DNA of 64,000 nt from Glandiceps talaboti (GCF_964340395.1 NC_135551.1:25771003-25835002), one strand, 5' to 3'. Counted from the stretch's first letter, positions 1-47,734 are shown. The notes: generated from the sequence alone by a model not told the origin. Numbers and translations are program-made.

Positions 1-430
1 TCTGCCAGTGCGTCCTAAATGTAACCAAATGAATACACCATATTTCCAAGTTTTATCTATTTGCATTCTGTAGGAAGATAACACTTTAAGGATATGCACT
101 AAAATGTTAGCGATTCATTTTCATTCCTTTTGCTTTCACATTTTTTAAAAACAATGTACTACATACTTACTAGTTTGTTTGTCGTCGAATGGTCAAATGA
201 TAATGGCACTTACGTAGAAGTAGCATGGCCTCTGACCTTGATTTTCGACGTTGATGATTGGATAATAAGTTCGAAATATTCTCATTAATATTCATGAGCT
301 ATATTTTCATATTTGGTGATCGGGCCAAATAGATATTGTCGTTAGCGCTTAGTAATCAAATTGGTAAATTGTTCGCACTAAATATGTTTGACATAATTTT
401 GCAAGCAAATAAATGATGACGTTAGCTAAC

Positions 431-7148
<6,718 letters not shown>

Positions 7149-7221
7149 ATTGACGTGTATGACAATTGATATTCAAACCTTCGAAAGTGGAAGAGAGTTG
7201 CATTTATAGTCATTAGTATTT

Positions 7222-7713
7222 GGAATGACAAAGTTAAAGGAGGGTAACTGTTTTGGAATGACAAAGTTAAAGGAGGGTAACTGTTTTGGAATGGCAAAGT
7301 TAAAGGAGGGTAACTGTTTTGGAATGACAAAGTTAAAGGAGGGTAACTGTTTTGGAATGGCAAAGTTAAAGGATGGTAACTGTTTTGGAATGGCAAAGTT
7401 AAAGGAGGGTAACTGTTTTGGAATGGCAAAGTTAAAGGAGGGTAACTGTTTTGGAATGACAACGTTAAAGGAGGGTAACTGTTTTGGAATGACAAAGTTA
7501 AAGGAGGGTAACTGTTTAGGAATGACAAAGTTAAAGGAGGGTAACTGTTTTGGAATGACAAAGTTAAAGGAGGGTAACTGTTTTGGAATGACAAAGTTAA
7601 AGGAGGGTAACTGTTTTGGAATGACAAAGTTAAAGGAGGGTAACTGTTTTGGAATGACAAAGTTAAAGGAGGGTAACTGTTTTGGAATGACAAAGTTAAA
7701 GGAGGGTAACTGT
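7222..7713. repeat. 33-bp minisatellite immediately upstream of gene A
   Basis: About 15 tandem copies of a 33-bp unit show only a few substitutions (for example tgacaaag against tggcaaag). Each unit contains the dyad AGTTA-N8-TAACT. Because 33 is divisible by three and no frame carries a stop, the array is open on both strands, giving spurious 11-residue peptide repeats. It begins 74 bp upstream of the gene A ATG. A possible 5' UTR acceptor (CTTCCACTTTCGAAG, about 7171-7185 on the minus strand) would place it in a 5' UTR intron or the promoter. Confidence 0.95.
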
Positions 7714-9405
7714 CTTATTGATATGTCTCAGTGTTCAATGCCATGAACGTGTTGCCAGTAATAACGGACGCACTACCCCCTAGGGGAAGGCTACTCAAGT
7801 GAATATTCACATAGTACTGTAATATACATATGGACCCCGGTTTTTAACTCACTTTTCTGACTCATGTGGACTTTTGACTCTTGATTATTAAGCATTATGG
7901 AAATGTTTGACACCCCCCCCCCCCTCGTTGAACGCATGAACGACCTTTGAACCTATACTTTGGTAACCGATTTTTGAATTCTTCTGAGACTTTGATTCCT
8001 ACTAGTAATTTTCTTGCACAATACAATGTAGACATTTGACACTTAGTTTCTGGCTGAAATGTAGACTTTTGACCCCCAAGTTTTTTAATTTTGTGCTAGT
8101 AATTTCTATATTTCATCGTAGAAACAATTAGCGTTTGTTTCATATTTTAATTTCATGTTGTTTTCCATCAGTGGTGTAGAAAAATGTAACTATAACTGGA
8201 AAATGGACAGTTCGACGGGTTATGTACGCTGGCATCTCTGAATAGCTTTATCCGTTGTCCTGCAGTTGTGGGGGTGTGAGAGAAGAGTTCTCCTTGTATT
8301 GCAGTTGTACAGTATGAAACCCCGACAATATTTCACGCTTTCCTTCGCAAGTAGACAATACGCTACTAATGCGCACCCTCTCATCACTTGAAGGTGACTT
8401 GAGCTGAGAGTGAAAACTCAGACAGAACCTCAGATGGTGGTGATAGTGAAGCTTTACATGTATGTACTAGAGGTGAAAGGTTTACTAGTCATTGTGTCAT
8501 TATAAAGATCTTTTGCACAAGTAACATTAGCAAGCACGCACATACGCGCGCGCACGCACGCACACACACACACACGTCATACATAGGGACAGACATGCAC
8601 CATATCTATAGCATGATTGAACCTTATAGGTAAAAAACAGAACGTCCAATATCGTCGTCACACAGAAAGAAATGTATACCTTTCGAAGAAATACTAAAAG
8701 TACTCCACAACCCTCATGCAAATGTCTACCTGTATTCTGAATAATATCGATGTATACGTATCAAAGTCCACCTAACTGTCGCCCCTCGCTGTCTTGCCCG
8801 CATGTTCGTTTGCATTTTCAAAGAGACATGTCCGTTCGACCGCAAAGCAATCGTCTAGAGCCTTTTAAAAGCACTGCACAATTTTGGGTGTTTTTCAATT
8901 TAAAGAAGCTGAAAGTGTTTTCTAACTCTTCCTGTAAATGACAAAGTAAAATACCAACCATTCGCATGAATTATCAAGGTAACGTATGAAGAACTCTCAC
9001 CTTGATGTCGAAGTCTCTCCGTTGATGTTTTCCTTACGTTCGTGTATGTTCGGAAAGATGTCCTTGTCGAACTGCAAAACAGGCGTCTAGAGCGAAACGT
9101 CTACACGAATCGGTGTATTTCCACCGAATAGCGCGTCTTTCGCTTTACTCGATTGTTTAAATACTAGCAGAATGACTTGAGTTCGTGGAATTACCCTGAT
9201 CATGAGTTCATGGAATTACCCGGCTATGTATAGACGTTATAAACGCTACGTATTCATTTGTTAAAGGGTATCTCCAATCGGGTGTAAATGTTTTCTTTAT
9301 AAACTGATTGTTACTGCAGTAACCATGTTGTTGTTGTTGTGTTTTTTTGTTTTTTTTACTTTTGCTTTTTACTTTTAATGTGAGTCGTGGAAAATTGCGC
9401 AACAC
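7714..9405. other. Intergenic, no gene seen (A-B spacer, left part)
   Basis: No coding exon or RNA gene was recognised. There is a short poly-C tract near 7913 and a (CG/CA)n tract at about 8537-8575. Two imperfectly similar stretches (about 8805-8900 and 9040-9130) share a GTC-CTTG/GTTCGA...CGTCTAGAG core and may be a diverged duplication. Confidence 0.6.
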
Positions 9406-9409
9406 TATG

Positions 9410-9425
9410 AATGTAAGTATGTATG

Positions 9426-9459
<34 letters not shown>

Positions 9460-9678
9460 TGTATGTATGTATGTATGTATGTATGTATGTATGTATGTAC
9501 ATGTATGTATGTATGTATGTATGTATATGTATATGTGTGTGTATGTGTGTATGTATGTATGTATGTATGTATGTATGTATGTATGTATGTATGTATGTAT
9601 GTATGTATGTATGTGTGTGTGTGTGTCTGTCTGTCTGTCTGTCTGTCTGTCTGCCTGTCTGTCTGCCTGCCTGCCTGC

Positions 9679-9709
<31 letters not shown>

Positions 9710-9745
9710 TGTATGTATGTATGTATGTATGTGTGTGTGTGAGCG
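9410..9745. repeat. Mosaic (TATG)n/(TG)n/(TCTG)n/(CCTG)n array
   Basis: The order is (TATG)n to about 9613, (TG)n, (TCTG)n from about 9625, (CCTG)n at about 9665, then (TATG)n again and (TG)n. This is the same kind of mosaic as at 4676-5027 in the opposite orientation. Reading frames through it are artefacts. Confidence 0.95.
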
Positions 9746-9919
9746 TGCGAGCGTGTGTCTATCTGTCTGTAACTCTACTTGTTTGTAATTGTGTCTGTAT
9801 ACATGTGGGTTTTCTTTTCTTTCCATGGTTTGGAGAGTGTATGTCTGCCGACGTGCTACCTATGTTATCTATCACACCATATGCTACACTAGTAAACCCC
9901 ATTATGTGTCTTAATTAGT

Positions 9920-11320
9920 ATATGATAGGTAACAAAGTCCATTCCTCATGAAACTTCTTTCGATTATAACCGAAATAATATAATTCCACGAAGTGCTTGT
10001 ACTAGTGCCAGCGAACTGTGTATCTGTGATAGTGTACAGTGCACAAATAATAGACAGACTGGGTTACAGGGTGACTCACCTTAGGTTGCTATTTTTCTGT
10101 GACTAGGACGGTCTTTTGTTGTTTTGTTGTCCATGTTGGCAGTGTAAGGTGGCGTATCCTAAGGCATGCAATGTCGAATAGAGAAATAACCCATGATTCA
10201 AATATTAAATTTGAACGACTATTTCCATTCCTTATCGATTGTCATGTTTTACTGGATTTTCTTATTTACTGTCTAAAGAACCTGTGCGTATAATATGTTT
10301 ACATTTGCTGTTTTAATATTATGCAGCAGGCGGGTTATAGATCACATTTAGTCCTAAAGAGTAAGCATACTATGTGATCTGTTGTGCCCATTGTGAAGTG
10401 GTACGACTGCGCAGACGGAAAATACGGTGGCGGAGATCAGTCACCGTGTTATTCTTATTTGCATAATGATAATCTTTGTTAGGTTACATTGCATGTGACT
10501 GGTACTGGTACAAGATTGTTGTTAACTTTCGTTTTGTTGGTTTACTAATGAGCTAAGGCCAGTACTTGACTATTTTACATTTAATACATTTTAATACATT
10601 GCACGAAACACAAGGTTATTATAGGCTGCATTCTCATTCACTAGTGTCGTTTTTTTGGTATACTGCTTAAATGTATCATCATTGCTATAGCTGTGGGTAA
10701 CGGATGGTAGCCTGTTTACGGCACTGACTGTGAATCCGATAGCTGTCGTCTTCTCAGCTTGTGTTACTACCATATATCGAGTGAATATTACAATTTACAA
10801 TTAGGCTATACTATGGTTACTAGGGTAACAGATATCACTATACTTTGATATGAGAGTACAGTCTGGTGATCATAGCACCCATTGTTTTATACAACTAAGT
10901 ATAAATATTCTGTCATTAAATCAGGTTAGAAAGGAACTGTATAGTTACTACAAATAAACAATATGTTCATGATTTTGCATAAAAAATATTGCAATACAAG
11001 TACCTGCAAACCATTTCTTTTAAAATTGACACTTCTTGGCTAAAATAAATTTGATAATAAAATTGGATCTATAATTGACTCTGATTCATTGCAATGGGTA
11101 TTGGACACGTCGACCTACTACATCGGGGAATTCCCTAAGAAGAACATTTCCAAAAATAACCCTCCATGCTCCATTCTACGAAATTGACGCAGTGTGTTAT
11201 TCAAATTAGTAAATGAAGTGAAGCAGCCATTGTTGCATGGAACTGTCGTTAACGTCGCTACTGAAAACACTCTACTCATGTAATAAGATTTTCTTCAGTG
11301 GCTTAAGGTCAGTACAGCAT
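9920..11320. other. Intergenic, no gene seen (A-B spacer, middle)
   Basis: Low-complexity AT-rich sequence with no supported exon, tRNA or clear transposon end. A short interrupted inverted repeat (AGATCACAT ... ATGTGATCT) lies at about 10338-10380. Confidence 0.5.
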
Positions 11321-11323
11321 TTC

Positions 11324-11460
<137 letters not shown>

Positions 11461-12459
11461 GTGCACGCGTATGTTTTGTTGTTATTAATAGGACTCATTG
11501 GTGATATGATGTATTAGTAACTTTAAGTAGACTGAATGAAAAACAACATCATTGTTTGAATATACAGACGGGGCTTCCACGCAACATAATATCGCGTCAT
11601 GAGGAATATTAGTGTTTAAACGGATCAAAGTTCACATTTGCATGAGGTCGACGTGACGTACCAAAACGAAAGCAACAATCACACTCTTCACCTACATTTT
11701 AGACACTTATTTGGAATGTTTGCCAAGGGAGGGTGTCTATAGTAACTTGGCAATCGTCAAAAACAACCCATTCCGGGCACCGGATAAAACAACAGGACTT
11801 ATTGAAGTGAATTAATTTCCACCAAAAACATAAGACAATAACAATAATACAAAAAGAAAATATCACTGATAAAAAAATGTTTTGGTGAGGACCATGGAAA
11901 TAGTTCACTTGAAACTAATCTAGTATATGGTTCTGGGATGTAACTAGATACATATAAATGATAAATATATAATCAATACATATACTTATTTACATTTCTA
12001 TACATAATATCACAAATAAACAAATACTAAACAAAGAAAACCATAATACAACCATGATACATGATGTATAGCACAAAGAATATCAAACAACCAGAACGGA
12101 AAACCAAAACACACGAAATCTATGACAACACATAAAAAAGTATTTACATAAAATAAATTTACAGCGATACCTTAAATACCTTTACTTCTACAAAGTCGAC
12201 AATGAACAACGGAAGGAAATAAAGGTGAAAAGCAATGAAGCCGTTTCATCACATCAGATTTGAATCAGATTGAATTACATGTAAAACCAAACCGTGGGGG
12301 GAATTTGCTTTGGTTAACCCTTTTCCACAAGATATCCATAAACATGATAGATTCAGTCCAAGACATGCAATTGGTATCAATGAATGCCCATTTTTAAGCC
12401 CACAAAATGAATCAAAATAATAACAATTCGTAAATTTCTCACGGCAATGTGTATCTTAT

Positions 12460-12470
12460 CCGCCATGTTG
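12460..12470 (+). promoter_or_regulatory. YY1-like motif upstream of gene B
   Basis: CCGCCATGTTG resembles the YY1 consensus (GCCGCCATNTTG). It lies about 485 bp before the gene B start codon, in the likely promoter area. A possible 5' UTR acceptor (TTATTTCATGCAG, ending at 12916) lies downstream. Motif evidence only. Confidence 0.3.
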
Positions 12471-12954
12471 CGGCCAGCAAGGTATTATTCAACGTAAGTG
12501 ACCTTTCCCGGGTATAGTGACCTTTTCCGACTTTCAGTATAGCACAACCTACTGGCTAAAGATCCCTAATCATGGGACATTGTTTGGACCGTAAATCGCA
12601 AAAAAAACACCTTTCATCACCCTTTGACTGTCCTCTTCTCGGGTACTGGAACAGAATGTTTACTTTTCAAAACTTCGATTTTACTGCAGTTATAGCCTGT
12701 TTACACGGATCTATGTGTTTCTGCGATCTGTGTTTTTGCTTCGCTGTCTCACTAATCGCTTGTATCGATAGCAATAACGGCAAACGATTACTGTTGTTTG
12801 AAAATTGTATGCTCAGACTGATTGGTTTCAAAAACTGTACTCAATCTGTTCAGTTGCAATGGAGTGATAAACTACGTCAGTCTAACTGATATTTTTCTAA
12901 ATCTTATTTCATGCAGTTTGACAATTGACTGCTGCAGCCATCATACATTATAAG

Positions 12955-25941
<12,987 letters not shown>

Positions 25942-27380
25942 GCCCAGAAAGCATATAAAATATATATACTTTTCACCTCTGACGATCAATCAAATTGGCA
26001 GAGATGAAGTATACATTTCTTGTATACAGAATCTCCGTATAATATAATATCAAAATAATGTTAAAGCTTATGTTTGTCATTCTTACTTCCTTAGATTGAT
26101 CACTTTAAACTTTGAACAAGCATTATATTGGGGGATTGGTGAAGATAAAATCGACACATTCTCTACAAGTTCCAGGATAAGAAGCCAAGACAACGTGAAA
26201 TCATATGCAACACATGAGATTGAAAGCATACTCACCTTTGAATCCACCTCGGATAGGTTAAAATTGATATGATACAATCGAAGTTGACAAACGAAGAGGT
26301 GTACAAAAACATACTTCTAATTTGTTCGACCCACTATCAGTGTTTTGGGAGGTCGACTTTAAGAATTGTCACAGAGTGGAAAATATTTCAAGTTGTACTT
26401 ATCATCACATTATCATCTACACACCTGTCCTTTGTAAGTCATTTCTCTTTCAACCCTATTTTTTAATGACGTATGTTTTCTTGGTGTATATGATGAGCCA
26501 AACTTTTTAAATGACAAGAAAGTCGGGCCGAATTCGTCTTAGTTGCATTTGAGATACTTATAGAAAGCAACGAAAACACATTTCCTCTATACTACACAGT
26601 TGTACTACTAAATGGTTGTCAGGCATCCTGGATAAAGAAACAATTGACAATTGAACCCTTGTACTTATCCAAACAATATATGTTGGTGCTAACCGCGTAT
26701 TGTGTCTCCAACTAAATTGCAACAAGCAAACAAATTAAATATCATAAGATCGTAATAGTATTTCAATATTGAATCTGCATATTTAAGCAAATTAATTGAT
26801 AGAAAATTGCTAAATGTGACATCAATTCTAAAATTCCTTTTTGATTCAAACTTTTAAGGGACATGGTCACCTAGAGTCAAATTGGATAACATGAAGCTAA
26901 AGGTGTCAATATTCTCAAATGTCCAATTGATTAGAAATGTAAGGATTAAAGTAGAGTCAAGTTGGTTCCTATTCCCACGAAATCCTCCATGTTGAAAAGA
27001 AGCACATCAAATTAAATCGAATCGAAGCTGGCGTGTATAGGTACAGGTACGTTAATGTAATTCGAATCAAATCCATCTTTCAGTTTTTTAGTGTGGCTTC
27101 GATGTGGATTATCAGTTTAATTCGAATTATAATCGATTCAGATGAGCACAGGCTAGGGCTATTGTATGATTTAAGTACGTGAATATAAAGAAATTTATTG
27201 TTGTCGTTACACTTACAGGCCACCATGTAAAGGTGTCACTAATTCTAAAATTCTTACTGGAGTCAAACATCAAGGGGTATGATAGTAGATTCTGGAATTT
27301 TACATATTTTTTTTCATGGCAGTTTTAATCTGTCTTGAATATCTATTTCAATGGGAGCAGGAGGTATGTTTGGGTTTCCT
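25942..27380. other. Gene B downstream region, no gene seen
   Basis: AT-rich spacer after gene B. A direct duplication of about 45 bp (CAATTCTAAAATTC...GATTCAAAC... and CTAATTCTAAAATTC...GAGTCAAAC...) lies at about 26820-26865 and 27232-27280. No exon was supported. Confidence 0.5.
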
Positions 27381-27385
27381 TTTGT

Positions 27386-27546
27386 TTGTTTGTTTGTATG
27401 TATGTATGTATGTATGTATGTATGTATGTATGTATGTATGTATGTATGTATGTATGTATGTATGTATGTATGTATGTATGTATGTATGTATGTTTGTATG
27501 TATGTATGTATGTATGTATGTATGTATGTATGTATGTATGTATGTA

Positions 27547-27583
<37 letters not shown>

Positions 27584-27738
27584 ATGTATGTATGTACGTA
27601 CGTACGTATGTATGTACGTACGTATGTGTGTATGTATGTATGTATGTATGTATGTATGTATGTATGTATCTATCTGTGTATGTATGTATGTATGTATGTA
27701 TGTATGTATGTATGTATGTATGTATGTATGTATGTATC
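27386..27738. repeat. (GTAT)n microsatellite
   Basis: About 350 bp of GTAT units with GT, GTAC and TATC interruptions. Open in several frames on both strands; none is a gene. Confidence 0.96.
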
Positions 27739-27886
27739 TATCACTACTTATTTGTTTAATAAAAGTGATATCAATATTGTCTGATATTCCATGTGCCATG
27801 CCATGTTTGTCTGCAGAGCAATGTATAATCATGTTTGCTGGTGCTGAATGGGTTTTCTTTATATCGTACAGATTTAAAATATAACA

Positions 27887-27917
<31 letters not shown>

Positions 27918-28102
27918 TACAATTTAGTACAAAGATGCTCAATTTTGGAAGAAATCTATTCCTCTAGAATGTTACAAACGCTGTATTGATTTCGTTTTTT
28001 TTTATTTATATTTTTAAATAATTCTCTTTTGCACTGGCCGAATGCAACTAGTAACTGTATCATCGGCTACCTGTCCGTCGAAGATTTATTTGTTTCAATT
28101 TC

Positions 28103-28630
28103 TACCTACATACATTTCTAGGTAGTCACCTACATACATTTCTAGGTAGTCACCTACATACATTTCTAGGTAGTCACCTACATACATTTGTACAGGTAGT
28201 CACCTACATACATTTCTAGGTAGTCACCTACATACATTTGTACAGGTAGTCACCTACATACATTTCTAGGTAGTCACCTACATACATTTCTAGGTAGTCA
28301 CCTACATACATTTCTAGGTAGTCACCTACATACATTTCTAGGTAGTCACCTACATACATTTCTAGGTAGTCACCTACATACATTTGTACAGGTAGTCACC
28401 TACATACATTTCTAGGTAGTCACCTACATACATTTCTAGGTAGTCACCTACATACATTTGTACAGGTAGTCACCTACATACATTTCTAGGTAGTCACCTA
28501 CATACATTTCTAGGTAGTCACCTACATACATTTCTAGGTAGTCACCTACATACATTTCTAGGTAGTCACCTACATACATTTCTAGGTAGTCACCTACATA
28601 CATTGCTAGGTAGTCACCTACATACATTTT
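28103..28630. repeat. 24/26-bp minisatellite, about 22 copies
   Basis: Tandem units run CACCTACATACATTT followed by CTAGGTAGT (24 bp) or GTACAGGTAGT (26 bp). The 26-bp form occurs four times, at irregular positions. Each junction contains the dyad TAGGT-AGTC-ACCTA (or a close form). The minus-strand MYVGDYLE frame is a repeat artefact. Confidence 0.95.
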
Positions 28631-29174
28631 AGCCAGAAAAAGATTACTGATAGAACTAAACGACAAAGTTTATCGATTTGTGGGAACTGGTATGTTGAAC
28701 TGACCGACAGTGTGAAGTGACCTTTGCAATCAAGTGACTGATAACATTGAGAGACACACCTTTTTATGCTGATAAGGGAATGAGCAGAATTTACGGGGGG
28801 GGGGGGGGCTGAGGAAAAATATCTTGGTTTAAATAAAAAACAGTTCATGGTCCCCCAAAATGAACCCAAGAATTTTCGTAGGGGTGGGGCGAGAGTAGAA
28901 GATAGTAAGATTAACGGGCGAAGTGCCGCCCAAATGGGTCACTTGTGCAGGAAAAATTCCTTAATATCCCATTTTCGGTCTAAAATTTCACTAAACATTC
29001 ATGGGGTTGATAAACGCGTGTCTGTCTCAAATCCTCGCAAAAGATAAACTTGTCTTCACAAAGTCAAAGAAATCGATCGTCCATCACGTAATGTGGGTAG
29101 TCGCGTTCCCGCGTCTCCGGGTAATTACACAGGTTGCGCCTTGAAAACCCATTGAGAAAAATGCACACAATATG

Positions 29175-29474
<300 letters not shown>

Positions 29475-29503
29475 AGGGTAGAAGAAAATCAAGTCGGGCT
29501 TTT

Positions 29504-29549
29504 CGTCTCTACAAGCCTGTTTCGTGAGTAAATCACTCGTCAGGAGATG
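29504..29549 (-). ncRNA. Type I hammerhead ribozyme motif (minus strand)
   Basis: This is the exact mirror of the plus-strand motif in the other palindrome arm, with identical sequence over all 46 bases. The predicted cut lies between 29510 and 29509 on the minus strand. On a plus-strand transcript of the whole palindrome the two arms would pair with each other and compete with ribozyme folding. Confidence 0.8.
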
Positions 29550-29563
29550 TTGATGTACATCAA

Positions 29564-29609
29564 CATCTCCTGACGAGTGATTTACTCACGAAACAGGCTT
29601 GTAGAGACG
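29564..29609 (+). ncRNA. Type I hammerhead ribozyme motif (plus strand)
   Basis: The core is CTGACGA (29570-29576), stem II GTGA/TCAC with a 5-nt loop (29577-29589), and GAAA (29590-29593). Stem III is ACA/TGT with loop GGCT, and the cleavage triplet is GTA with the predicted cut after 29603. Stem I pairs ATCTC with GAGA(C), partly interrupted by an A-C mismatch that may form the tertiary-contact bulge. All core nucleotides required by the family are present. The three-pair stem III suggests dimer-type activity, as in retrotransposon hammerheads. Activity is not shown by sequence alone. Confidence 0.8.
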
Positions 29610-29707
29610 AAAAACCCGACTTGATTTTCTTCTACCCTCAACATATACTCCGCTCTGCGTGCAGACGTATCGAGCACTGTACTACGGACATATCTTACGA
29701 CTGACTT

Positions 29708-29814
<107 letters not shown>

Positions 29815-31135
29815 GTGTAAATAGCGACCCTAACGGCAGTACAATCCTTATTCATGGTATAGCCAGCGATCTATGCACTTCGATGAGCGTTTATGTATCC
29901 CATATCCATAACCATAGTCCCCTTTCCCCTTTTCGTCGAAAAAACACAATTATTAAAAATTAACTCCAATAACATCCCACCCAACCCCACCCCACCCCTG
30001 TATGAACCAATGTATGTTACGGTTAAAATTAATAGTCAACATGCTCTAATTAAATACGTGTTTTTTCATCTTTGGACCTCTCAGTATTTATAACGACTGC
30101 ATCACGCGTACGAGGTTTATATATATATCAGTAAAAACACTACTGGGTTTAAATATTAACAGCGCGCGTGACAACTATTTCAACGAAACGATGACGTTGT
30201 AAATATCTGGAACTTGGAGAAAACGAAATAAATAGTGCAGGCGTCGAAGATTCAATTAGTAAGCCAAGTGTGCGACGAGAGGAATTGGACACCGCAGGTT
30301 TGTAGGCTATTTTTTTTCAAAAGTACGACAACTAAATGTCAGGCACTTGAACTTGTAGCCATTTGTGTTACCTATTTTTTAACGATACATCTGAAGGTAA
30401 TTATATCAATTTGTAACATATTATCTACCACAGGTGTTTTCGTGTCGACGTGACGTTTTGATATACATGTATCAGGCTGTACACCATAGGGTTCGCGCTG
30501 AGCCCAATGTGTATGTGTTTAATACCAAAAGCTTAAATCACTGCAATAGAGTTTCAATATAGGCGGTATGGTGATTTTTACATCTCACGCATGGTTTATA
30601 TTTTACGAATTACACAAACAAGATACATACACTGCAACGGAAATAGCACGGAAATAACAAATGTAATACATTATATCTGATGTTTTGGTCAATTTATTTC
30701 CGCAGCACCACTTCGTGCTCTAAAAATTACTATAATGCCACCCCCCCCCCCGGGAAATGAACACAAGAATTTTAGTAGCCCTCCCCCTCCCCGGCTACAC
30801 ATATTTTAATGTAATTGTACACCCCCACCTCCAAAATTATAGTGATGTACAATTATATGGTACTCTATATTAAGATAACAGTGGCAATCAACTTCAGCGT
30901 TCATACATAACAATGAGAGATTTCTTTACAAATTGATGTGGGCTTTGCAAAAAAAAAGGTTCAGATTGGGCTGTATCATGTACTTGGAGATACTTAGCCA
31001 TCAGGGTTGTTCTCTTTTAATCTTGATTTTGGGCAGAAACAGCACCCCCATGATAGCTAGTGGGGAGGGTGTGGAGTGGGCGTCAACTGTTAAACTCCAA
31101 CCAACTCCCTCCAGTCAGTTAAAAATGACCAGTCC

Positions 31136-31473
31136 CTTAAAGCTGCACTAGATGCATCTGGAACTGTTAAATGTGATGACCTTTGTATTACTGCACACTC
31201 TACACAGTGTTAAATCACATATGGGTAAACAGATTTGTGTAGCAGTACACATAGTATAGTTTATATAGCCAATAAAATTGACTTTGAGGTCTGCTCCCCC
31301 ACCCCCCAAAAAAATAGAACCATTGAATCACAATTTCAACTTATTACTATACTACTTATAGATAAAATAGACATCTCATTGCATAATTATTGGCATTTTA
31401 ACAATTTTCAATGAATATTATGTGTTTATCTAATAGACAATAATACCCTAGTTACAGCTAGAGCGGGTTAAAC
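31136..31473. mobile_element. MITE-like dispersed repeat, copy 2 (upstream of gene C)
   Basis: It begins CCTTAAAGCTGCACTAG and ends with CCTAGTTACAGCTAGAGCGG. It shares the ATGGGTAAACA and AATTTTCAATGAATAT cores with copy 1 in gene B. It ends about 120 bp before the gene C start codon, so it lies in the promoter or a 5' UTR intron. Confidence 0.55.
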
Positions 31474-31590
31474 AAAAATATTTCCCTGATAGATGTCAAT
31501 TATATGTAGAACAATTTGATATGCACAAATTCCTATTTTCATGCACAGATACAGAGTTAATTACTATGTGTGGACAACTCTCAGATTGAC

Positions 31591-46035
<14,445 letters not shown>

Positions 46036-46080
46036 ATGAGATTAATACAGATGAGGAAGTGGAATGGATAGTTTTTGAAG

Positions 46081-46086
46081 AATAAA
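46081..46086 (+). terminator. Possible polyadenylation signal of gene C
   Basis: AATAAA lies 45 bp after the TAG stop. The 3' UTR would be unusually short. No GT-rich element stands out just downstream, so a later signal remains possible. Confidence 0.35.
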
Positions 46087-47275
46087 AAAAATCTACCAGT
46101 GAGCCTTGGAAGATACTGAATAATTCATGGAACTTATCTATATCAGGCCTACTAAATAATTGTCTCGTCTCGTCTCGTCTCGTCTCACCTTGCTTCGCCG
46201 TACCTTACCTAAATTTACTGACTCAGAGTTGAATACTTCTATTATTCCTTGTAACTCATGACAAGCATATATATTGTGGGATGACTCGTCAGTGTCGTCC
46301 TTGCATTATTGATACAATAATCTGAGTGACAGTCTGTTGAAAATATATCAAGTACACGAATCATTAGTGTCAAACTATGACAAAATATTATGTGACAGTT
46401 GTTCACCGATTTTGAATGATAGTGTAACGAATAGAGAAAACTGATGAAACATATACTTTCATTGAATTAAATATCAATTTCGTCAAATACCCAAGTTTAT
46501 ATTCCTTCTTTTAAGGTTCTGAAATATGGTAGTTATTCTTTCTTATACACAATGAACCCTGTAAGTTATGGAACAAAGCAAACCAGACCTTATTTTTCTT
46601 CTACGAAAATTGACGGTGGGTGCCGTACAAATAGTCACTGGTTTACGAAGATCGCGATGTGAGCTGGCATTCTAGATCTCCTGTGCCACAAACTCGAGCT
46701 TTACGTTACCACAGACAGTGTATAGGAGCCCGGTCGACAGAAACTGTATTTTTGGCTAAATCGAAATATGTATTTCACATTGTTTATTTTTTCTATAAAC
46801 GAAAAGGCTGACAATTGGTAATAATTGAGCTGAACAAAGTATGAAAGAAGACCGTAGGGCTGGAAACTGCAGAATGTGTGAAAACTATCATTGGAAATAG
46901 TTCAGGATGTGAAGTCTTAGTAATATGGATCAGTGGGTTGTCAAATTTATGTAGGTCGGCACTGCAAATAAACCACAGCTGATAACATGGATAATGACAG
47001 CACCAGTATGCGCACATTTCTTCACGGTCTCCCCAGCATGTCTCCCAGTAAATAATTCAGAATAGCGCCCTCATGCGGTTCAACGTTGTAAATAAGCAAA
47101 TATCTTGGCATCAACGCTAACGCCTCTAAACACTATAGAACGTTTTTATTCTTGCTCTTATATCTTCTATATATAATAATTGGGTAACCCCCCCCCCCCC
47201 CTCGGCGCATCCGAGTTATTCAATTTTTTCAAGGGACTCGAAAAAAATTGAGTAACCTTTTACTCCCCAAACTAT

Positions 47276-47410
<135 letters not shown>

Positions 47411-47734
47411 ATATACACACGCAATATGTGTGTAATACTGAAACTTATTAAAACAGAAACACAGAGCTGTAACCGGCCTCAAAATTAAATTTGAGATTAG
47501 TTAAATGAAGAATACATTATTGCTGCGGAGTCGCAACCAAATGTGCATTTTTTTTATTAGGCGTGCATGTTCAAGTTCCATCACTGTGTGTTCTATACTT
47601 CAGTATGTTTACAAAATATTTCAGCAGCCCCGCACCTTTCACAACTCCGTTTTTGGGTACCCCCCCCTTCTAGCGTTGTATTTTCAGTGGCTGCCACCTC
47701 TGGCCATATTAAAATAATAACGATAGCGAAAATA

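Larger units (their letters stand above)
29471..29642. mobile_element. 172-bp near-perfect palindrome (two inverted hammerhead units)
   Basis: The arms 29471-29556 and 29557-29642 are reverse complements with a single mismatch (gggcttttcg against cgaaaaaccc). The centre is GTTGATG-TA-CATCAAC with no spacer. Each arm carries a full hammerhead motif. Hammerheads of this short-stem-III type are known from Penelope-like elements and animal retrozymes, so this is probably an inverted pair of such units. It lies between (TA)n tracts, a preferred insertion or fragile sequence. No reverse transcriptase is present in the window. Confidence 0.85.

Noticed and set aside
12572-12889. 105-residue ORF before gene B
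   Set aside because: Cys/Phe-rich with no homology, and followed by a probable 5' UTR acceptor. It is likely non-coding leader or intron.
28103-28630. CRISPR-like array
   Set aside because: The repeats are directly adjacent with no unique spacers, and the genome is eukaryotic. It is a minisatellite.
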